In this document: positions 5,590-10,599 of the stretch, in pieces
Position numbering within the stretch: position 1 is the first letter of the stretch
Layout: every line of letters starts with the position of its first letter
From: an uncultured Curvibacter sp.
GTDB taxonomy: Bacteria > Pseudomonadota > Gammaproteobacteria > Burkholderiales > Burkholderiaceae
Direction: 5' to 3'
DNA length: 10,599 nucleotides
Assembly: GCA_946481355.1 (NCBI GenBank)
Contig: CAMLNH010000058.1
Coordinates: 1 to 10,599, forward strand
Position numbers and translations under genes: made by a program
Notes under the pieces: model-generated
What the model was told of the DNA's origin: nothing
The model's database searches: none
The model's input: only the letters and a program-made list of their open reading frames with translations

Positions 5590-7880
5590 CAGAAAGTGGT
5601 CCCAATCTGGAATTGCAGAAACTGCATTCTATCGCCTTCGAATTTGCGTATGGGACGTGCAAAAGCCAGGCGCAGCGGGCCCATGGGCGAAATCCAGCTG
5701 ATACCAACCCCTGCGGCCGCCCGGAAGTTGGAGGGATCGATGGACTCATCCGGCCCATAGACGTTGCCGGTATCGACGAAGCTGTAAAGCCGCAGCGTGC
5801 GGTCATTGCCTGCCCCCGGGAACGGTGCCTGCAGCTCGAAATTGAAGAAGATCCGCTTGGGACCGCCGTAGCTCAGGCCCGTCGTGCTGTCGCGCGGCCC
5901 CAGGCTGCCCGCCTCGAAGCCCCGCAGGGAACCCAGCCCCCCGCCGTAGAAGTTCTTGAACAGCGGGTAGGTGCGGTCACCGATGGCCTTGCCCAGGCCG
6001 AGCTCGCCATTGAAGGCAAAGGTGTACTGCTTGGTCAGCGGGAAATAGTGCTGGTACTGGTAGGTGCTGCGTATGTAGCGCACCTCACCGATGGTGCTCC
6101 ACTCCGCCGTCAGGCGCTGGTAGTTGCCGCTGCTGGGAACCAGGGCACTGTCGCGGTTGTCACGCCCCCAGCCCACGGTCAGAGGGTAGGCTGTGCTCGT
6201 GAAGCCGAACTGATCGGCGTAGGTCTGGTAGGCCACCGGCAGGTAGGTGCCGGGCACGATGGTCGTGCGTTCTATGCCTCCACCCAGGTACACGGTATCC
6301 CGCTCGGTGAAAGGGATACCGAAGCGCAGGCTTGAACCCGTGGTTTCCAGGGCGTAGGTCTCCTCGTCAAGGTAGGGCCGCGAAACCCGGTGGTACAGAT
6401 CGATGGTGCGCGACACCCCGTCCTGTGTAAAGTAGGGGTCGGTCGTATTCAGCACGATGGTCCGGTTGATCCGGCTTGTATTGATCTGGATGCCTAGGGA
6501 ATTGCCGCTGCCGAAGGCGTTCTGCTGGCTGATGCCGAACTGCAGGCCCAGACCCTCGTTGCTGGAAAAGCCTGCGCCGATGGTCAGGCTACCCGTGGGT
6601 CGCTCCTTGAGCTGCAGATTCAGGTCCACCTGGTCGGCCGTGCCCGGCACCTCGCTGGTTTCCACATTGACCTGCTCGAAGTAGCCCAGGCGGTCCACCC
6701 GGTTGCGTGACAGCGTGATCTTGTCGCTGTCATACCAGGACGACTCGTACTGGCGAAACTCGCGCCGGATCACCTCGTCGCGCGTGCGGTTGTTGCCCGC
6801 GATGTTGACGCGCCGCACATAGGCACGGCGCGAGGGCTCGGCCTGCAGGACCAGGGTCACGCGATTGGTGCTACGGTCGATCTCGGGCACGGGCTGGACG
6901 CGCGCAAAGGCATAGCCGAAACGTCCGAAGTATTCGGTGAAGGCCTTGACCGTTGCCGCCACCTGGTCAGCGTTGTAGGCTTCACCCGGACGGATGCTGA
7001 CCAGCGCCTTGAACTCCTCGTCACGGTCGAGGTAGTTACCGGCCAGGCGCACCGCCGAGACCACGAAGCGCTCGCCTTCGGTCACGTTGACCGTGATGGT
7101 CATGTCCTGCTTGTTGGGCGACATGGCCACCTGGGTCGAGTCGACGCGGAACTCCAGATAGCCGCGGGCCAGGTAGTAGGACCGCAAGGTCTCCAGATCG
7201 GCGTTGAGCTTGGCACGGGAGTAACGGTCGGACTTGGTGTACCAGCTCATCCAGTTGCCGGTGTCGAGCTCGAACAGGTTGCGCAGGGTCGACTCCGAGT
7301 AGACGGTGTTGCCGACGACGCGGATCTCGCTGATCTTGGCCGGCTCGCCTTCACTCACGGTGAAGGCCAGGCTGACCCGGTTGCGCTCCACCGGCGTCAC
7401 GGTGGTTACCACCTCGGCCGCGTAGAGGCTCTTGTTGATGTACTGGCGCTTGAGCTCCTGTTCGGCCCGATCCAGCAGGGCCTTGTCGAAGGGCCGGCCT
7501 TCGGCCAGGCCGATGTCCTTGAGCGCCTTGCTCAACACATCCTTGTCGAACTCGCGGGTGCCGATGAACTCCAGGCTGGCCACGCTGGGCCGCTCCTGCA
7601 CCACGACCACGAGCACGTCGTCCTTGACCTCCAGACGCACATCGGTGAACAACCCCAGGGCGAACAGCGCACGGATCGAGGCCGTGCCCTTCTCGTCGTT
7701 GTAGGTGTCACCCACACGCAGCGGCAACGAAGCGAAGACCGTGCCGGGCTCCACGCGCTGCAGGCCTTCGACCTGGATGTCACGGATCTTGAAGGGGTCA
7801 GCGCCCCAGGCCACCTGCGCAGCCAGCAACATGGCGACCGCCAGAGAGGAGGCGCGCAGGCTAAAACGTTTGAAATGCAT
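5589..7880 (-). CDS. bamA: Outer-membrane protein assembly factor BamA
   Basis: This 763-residue outer-membrane protein is the core of the BAM complex, which folds and inserts beta-barrel proteins. A signal peptide occupies about residues 1-27, with cleavage near AWGA before DPFKIRDIQVEG. Five POTRA domains are estimated at 28-97, 98-178, 179-271, 272-350 and 353-427. The 16-strand barrel spans about 430-763. The conserved loop 6 motif is SLRGF at 651-655. The last strand MQFLQFQIGTTF (752-763) ends in the terminal phenylalanine of the beta signal. The start at 7880 lies 46 bp after rseP, the largest gap within the operon, with only a weak AAG-type ribosome binding site. The stop overlaps skp by one base. 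Confidence 0.98.
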   Translation of the reverse strand: MHFKRFSLRASSLAVAMLLAAQVAWGADPFKIRDIQVEGLQRVEPGTVFASLPLRVGDTYNDEKGTASIRALFALGLFTDVRLEVKDDVLVVVVQERPSVASLEFIGTREFDKDVLSKALKDIGLAEGRPFDKALLDRAEQELKRQYINKSLYAAEVVTTVTPVERNRVSLAFTVSEGEPAKISEIRVVGNTVYSESTLRNLFELDTGNWMSWYTKSDRYSRAKLNADLETLRSYYLARGYLEFRVDSTQVAMSPNKQDMTITVNVTEGERFVVSAVRLAGNYLDRDEEFKALVSIRPGEAYNADQVAATVKAFTEYFGRFGYAFARVQPVPEIDRSTNRVTLVLQAEPSRRAYVRRVNIAGNNRTRDEVIRREFRQYESSWYDSDKITLSRNRVDRLGYFEQVNVETSEVPGTADQVDLNLQLKERPTGSLTIGAGFSSNEGLGLQFGISQQNAFGSGNSLGIQINTSRINRTIVLNTTDPYFTQDGVSRTIDLYHRVSRPYLDEETYALETTGSSLRFGIPFTERDTVYLGGGIERTTIVPGTYLPVAYQTYADQFGFTSTAYPLTVGWGRDNRDSALVPSSGNYQRLTAEWSTIGEVRYIRSTYQYQHYFPLTKQYTFAFNGELGLGKAIGDRTYPLFKNFYGGGLGSLRGFEAGSLGPRDSTTGLSYGGPKRIFFNFELQAPFPGAGNDRTLRLYSFVDTGNVYGPDESIDPSNFRAAAGVGISWISPMGPLRLAFARPIRKFEGDRMQFLQFQIGTTF

Positions 7881-7926
7881 CGATCAACTTGAAATGCGGC
7901 CAGGCCGGGCCGGATGGAACAGCCGC

Positions 7927-9288
7927 TCAGCCCAGGAGACGGGTAACGTCATTGAAGAGTGCGATGGACATCATGAGCGCCAGCACGACCACACCGGCGC
8001 GTTGCAGGCGCTCCAGCCAGGCTTCCGAGACGGGCCGGCCGGTCACACCCTCCCAAAGATAATACATCAGGTGTCCGCCGTCGAGGACGGGCAGCGGCAG
8101 CAGGTTGAGCACGCCGAGGCTCACGCTGATGAGTGCGAGGAACACCAGATAGGAAGTCAGCCCCAGACTGGCCGAACGCCCCGCATAGTCGGCAATCGTC
8201 AACGGCCCGCTGAGGTTCTTGAGGGAAGCTTCACCCACCACCATGCGCCCCAGGGTGCGCAGGGTCAGCACCGAGACCTCCCAGGTCTTCACCACGCCTT
8301 GCCAGATGCCGTCCAACGGACCGTATTGCACGGTGACCATCTCGGGCGGCACACCCACATAGGCGCCGATGCGCCCGATCAGCACCCCGCCCTGCTGCAC
8401 TGCCTCGGGCCGTACCGCAAGCTCCAGTACCTGCCCGTCGCGCTGCAGGCGCCAAGTCGTGCTCACGGCTTGCCCGTCGCGAACCGAGTCGCGGATGAAC
8501 TCACGCAGCCGGCGGCCGTCGGACACCGCCGCCCCGCCTACACTCAGCACCAGATCGCCAGAACGCAACCCTGCGCGTTCTGCCGCACCACCGGCCATGA
8601 CCTCGCCAATCTCGGGCCGGCTCAGCGGCGAGACGATACCGATACGCTCCAGCAGGCTGGCATCCGCATCGCGGGCATCCATCGCCGCCAGCGGCAACAA
8701 ACGCTCGACCTCGCCACGGCCAAGCTCACCGGCCAGCACCAGGCGCACATCGCGCCCCTCCAGCGCGGCACGCGTCAGCAGCCAGCGCAGATCCTCGAAA
8801 GCCACCATCTCCTGCAGGGCCTCGCCCTCGAAGCCGGCACGCAGCACACGTTCGCCACCGGTGAAGCCCGCACGCTCGGCCACCGACTCAGCGGCTGGCG
8901 GCCCCAGCAAGGGCGCGGCCATCTGCACCCCGCCCCAGTTGACCGCGGCATAGAGCAACACCGCGAGCAGCAGATTGGCCAGCGGACCGGCCGCCACGAT
9001 GAGCGCACGTGAACGCAGAGGCTGGGTATTGAAAGCCAGGTGGCGTTCGGCCGGATCCACCGGGCCTTCGCGCTCGTCCAACATGCGCACATAGCCGCCC
9101 AGCGGGAATGCCGCCAGAACGAATTCGGTCGGCGAGCCCTTGGGCTGCCAGCGCAGCAGGGTGTGCCCGAAGCCGATCGAAAAACGCAGCACCTTGACGC
9201 CACAGGCCACGGCCATGCGGTAGTGGCCATATTCATGGATGGCGATCAGCAGGCTCAGGGCCACGAGAAAAGCAACAACCGTCAGCAT
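7927..9288 (-). CDS. rseP: Intramembrane site-2 zinc metalloprotease RseP
   Basis: This 453-residue inner-membrane protease makes the second cut in the anti-sigma factor RseA (family knowledge), releasing sigma-E after envelope stress. The zinc motif HEYGH is at 18-22 in the first membrane segment, and the third ligand motif LDG is at 402-404 (D403). Membrane segments are visible at about 1-20, 95-117, 378-398 and 430-447. Two PDZ regions lie between: a divergent one at about 122-210, and a clear one at about 223-292 with GEVMAGGAAERAGLRSGDLVLSVGG. The start is well supported by AGGAG 5 nt upstream. It lies 12 nt after dxr and 46 bp before bamA, whose failure generates the signal that RseP helps transmit. 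Confidence 0.97.
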   Translation of the reverse strand: MLTVVAFLVALSLLIAIHEYGHYRMAVACGVKVLRFSIGFGHTLLRWQPKGSPTEFVLAAFPLGGYVRMLDEREGPVDPAERHLAFNTQPLRSRALIVAAGPLANLLLAVLLYAAVNWGGVQMAAPLLGPPAAESVAERAGFTGGERVLRAGFEGEALQEMVAFEDLRWLLTRAALEGRDVRLVLAGELGRGEVERLLPLAAMDARDADASLLERIGIVSPLSRPEIGEVMAGGAAERAGLRSGDLVLSVGGAAVSDGRRLREFIRDSVRDGQAVSTTWRLQRDGQVLELAVRPEAVQQGGVLIGRIGAYVGVPPEMVTVQYGPLDGIWQGVVKTWEVSVLTLRTLGRMVVGEASLKNLSGPLTIADYAGRSASLGLTSYLVFLALISVSLGVLNLLPLPVLDGGHLMYYLWEGVTGRPVSEAWLERLQRAGVVVLALMMSIALFNDVTRLLG

Positions 9289-9293
9289 GTGAT

Positions 9294-9298
9294 CTCCT
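9294..9298 (-). promoter_or_regulatory. Ribosome binding site of rseP (AGGAG)
   Basis: AGGAG lies 5 nt before the rseP ATG and is the strongest ribosome binding site in the window. Most other genes of the cluster have weak sites or depend on overlap with the gene before. It confirms the start at 9288. Confidence 0.75.
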
Positions 9299-9300
9299 GG

Positions 9301-10506
9301 TCAGACGGCCAGGGCCCGCACGGACTGGGTGGCCACGGCGCGCGACTGCACATCCAGGGCCAGCAAGTCCTCCAGCGAACCCGGCACCGCGGGTGAGATC
9401 GCTTCCAGGGCCCGCAAGTTCACGGCATGGATCTGGTCGAAGCGGATACGCCGCTCCAGAAAGGCGGCCACCGCCACCTCGTTGGCCGCATTGAGCACGG
9501 CCGTGGTGCCGGACGGGCCGCGCAAGGCCTCCCAGGCCAGCTGCAGGCCGGCATAGCGCTGGGCATGGCCGGGCGCGTCCAGCGGCTCGAAGGTCATGGC
9601 GGCCAGCGCATGGAAGTCCAGTGGCGCGGCCCCCGAGGCCATGCGCTCTGGCCACGACAGGCCGTAGGCGATGGGCACGCGCATGTCCGGCGTGCCCAGC
9701 TGGGCCACCACCGAATGGTCCCTGTACTGCACCATGGAGTGGATCACGCTCTGCGGGTGGATCACCACCTCCAGCCGCTCGGGCGGCAGGCCGAAGAGAT
9801 AGCGCGCCTCGATCACCTCGAGTGCCTTGTTCATCATGGTGGCCGAATCCACCGAGATCTTGCGGCCCATGACCCAGTTCGGGTGGGCGCAGGCCTGCTC
9901 GGGCGTCACGTCCCGCAGAGTCTGCGGATCGCGCGTGCGGAAAGGCCCGCCCGACGCGGTCAGGATGATCTTGTCCACGCGCTGGGACCAGGTCGCCGGA
10001 TCCTCGGGCAGGGACTGGAAAATGGCCGAATGCTCGCTGTCGATGGGCAGCAGTGTGGCGCCGCCGGCGCGCACGGTCTGCATGAAGTAGTCCCCCCCCA
10101 CCACCAGGGCTTCCTTGTTGGCCAGCAGCAGGCGCTTGCCCGCGCGCGCCGCCGCCAGACAGGGTGCCAGGCCAGCGGCCCCCACGATGGCGGCCATCAC
10201 GGTGTCGACTTCCTCGTGGGCCGCGATCTCGACCAGAGCCGCGGCCCCGCCCAGGACCTGCGTGACCGAACCCGCAGCCTTCAGGCGCGCAGCCAACTCG
10301 GCTGCATGGACCTCGCCCGCCATGACGGCGTAGCGCGGACGGAACTGCAGGCATTGCTGCGCCAGCAGATCGACCTGGGTCGATGCCGTCAGGGCGCAGA
10401 CCTCGAAACGCTGCGGGTGGCGGGCCAGCACGTCCAGCGTGCTGGTGCCGACCGAACCCGTGGAGCCGAGGACGGCCACACGCTGAAGTACCGGCTGCTG
10501 CTTCAT
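9301..10506 (-). CDS. dxr: 1-deoxy-D-xylulose 5-phosphate reductoisomerase
   Basis: This 401-residue cytoplasmic enzyme of the MEP pathway (also called IspC) converts DXP to 2-C-methyl-D-erythritol 4-phosphate with NADPH. The nucleotide-binding GSTGSVG is at 14-20 and the substrate loop LLLANKEALV at 126-135. Metal ligands are D156 and E158 in LPIDSEHSAIFQ, plus E230 in MNKALEVIEA. N226 and K227 match substrate-contact residues of E. coli Dxr. SGGPFR is at 185-190. The start at 10506 lies 5 nt after the cdsA stop; no strong ribosome binding site is seen. A run of eight G bases encodes part of VGGD at 136-139. The product feeds undecaprenyl phosphate, the lipid carrier for envelope polymers, which fits the neighbourhood. 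Confidence 0.98.
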   Translation of the reverse strand: MKQQPVLQRVAVLGSTGSVGTSTLDVLARHPQRFEVCALTASTQVDLLAQQCLQFRPRYAVMAGEVHAAELAARLKAAGSVTQVLGGAAALVEIAAHEEVDTVMAAIVGAAGLAPCLAAARAGKRLLLANKEALVVGGDYFMQTVRAGGATLLPIDSEHSAIFQSLPEDPATWSQRVDKIILTASGGPFRTRDPQTLRDVTPEQACAHPNWVMGRKISVDSATMMNKALEVIEARYLFGLPPERLEVVIHPQSVIHSMVQYRDHSVVAQLGTPDMRVPIAYGLSWPERMASGAAPLDFHALAAMTFEPLDAPGHAQRYAGLQLAWEALRGPSGTTAVLNAANEVAVAAFLERRIRFDQIHAVNLRALEAISPAVPGSLEDLLALDVQSRAVATQSVRALAV

Positions 10507-10511
10507 CGGTC

Positions 10512-10599
10512 TCAGGCCGTCAGGCTGTACAGCATCATGGCCAGCGGCAGCGTGGGCAGCAGCGCATCGACGCGGTCCAGCACACCACCATGGCCAGGC
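10512..10599 (-). CDS. cdsA: Phosphatidate cytidylyltransferase, C-terminal end
   Basis: Only the last 28 codons and the stop are present. The translation begins PGHGGVLDRVDALLPTLPLA. This is the C-terminal CDP-alcohol phosphatidyltransferase-type signature of CdsA, including GGxLDRxD. The enzyme makes CDP-diacylglycerol from phosphatidate and CTP in the inner membrane. The position immediately before dxr matches the frr-uppS-cdsA-dxr order known from many proteobacteria. The rest of the gene and the likely operon promoter lie beyond the right edge. Confidence 0.93.
   Translation of the reverse strand, partial: PGHGGVLDRVDALLPTLPLAMMLYSLTA

Noticed and set aside
7881..7926. A separate (sigma-E type) promoter in the gap before bamA
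   Set aside because: The 46 bp hold no recognisable -35/-10 pair, only a GC-rich stretch with weak self-complementarity.
7705..9012. Plus-strand open frame of 435 codons opposite rseP and the start of bamA
   Set aside because: It is antisense to a well-supported protease gene and has the low-complexity composition of a shadow frame.

Overview
The window is one continuous stretch of high-GC proteobacterial chromosome. Every gene I can support is on the minus strand, so it is transcribed from right to left. In that order the genes are the 3' end of cdsA, then dxr, rseP, bamA, skp (ompH), lpxD, fabZ, lpxA, lpxB, rnhB and a SpoU-family RNA methyltransferase. After a 182-bp gap comes the 5' end of carA, which runs off the left edge. 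This is the conserved cell-envelope biogenesis cluster of Gram-negative bacteria. The ending (rnhB plus an RNA methyltransferase, with no dnaE) and the resemblance of CarA, RnhB, LpxB and CdsA to what I recall of Burkholderiales proteins point to Betaproteobacteria, probably a relative of Comamonadaceae. I cannot name a genus from sequence alone.

Layout, right to left: 10599-10512 cdsA C-terminus (phospholipid precursor); 10506-9301 dxr (isoprenoid precursor, feeding the undecaprenyl carrier); 9288-7927 rseP (intramembrane protease of the envelope-stress pathway); 7880-5589 bamA (outer-membrane protein assembly); 5589-5074 skp (periplasmic chaperone for outer-membrane proteins); 5044-4067 lpxD, 4070-3624 fabZ, 3614-2820 lpxA and 2813-1674 lpxB (lipid A and the competing fatty-acid step); 1702-1085 rnhB (ribonuclease HII); 1088-315 RNA 2'-O-methyltransferase; 314-133 intergenic region with a candidate carA promoter and leader; 132-1 carA N-terminus.

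The genes from cdsA to the methyltransferase are packed with gaps of 5 to 46 bp or overlaps of 1 to 29 bp. They most likely form one operon whose promoter lies beyond the right edge. LpxA, LpxD and LpxB make and join the acylated glucosamine units of lipid A. FabZ draws on the same (R)-3-hydroxyacyl-ACP pool. Skp and BamA deliver and insert outer-membrane proteins, and RseP relays the stress signal when that fails. CdsA and Dxr supply phospholipid and isoprenoid precursors.

I found no mobile element, CRISPR array, tRNA, rRNA or defence system, and no undescribed multigene system. The points most worth a second look are small: a possible structured leader and a palindrome-overlapped promoter in front of carA; a methionine at the acyl-chain ruler position of LpxA, which predicts short (C10-type) lipid A primary acyl chains; an A6 run exactly at the lpxD-fabZ stop/start overlap; an inverted repeat between skp and lpxD; and a G8 tract inside dxr.
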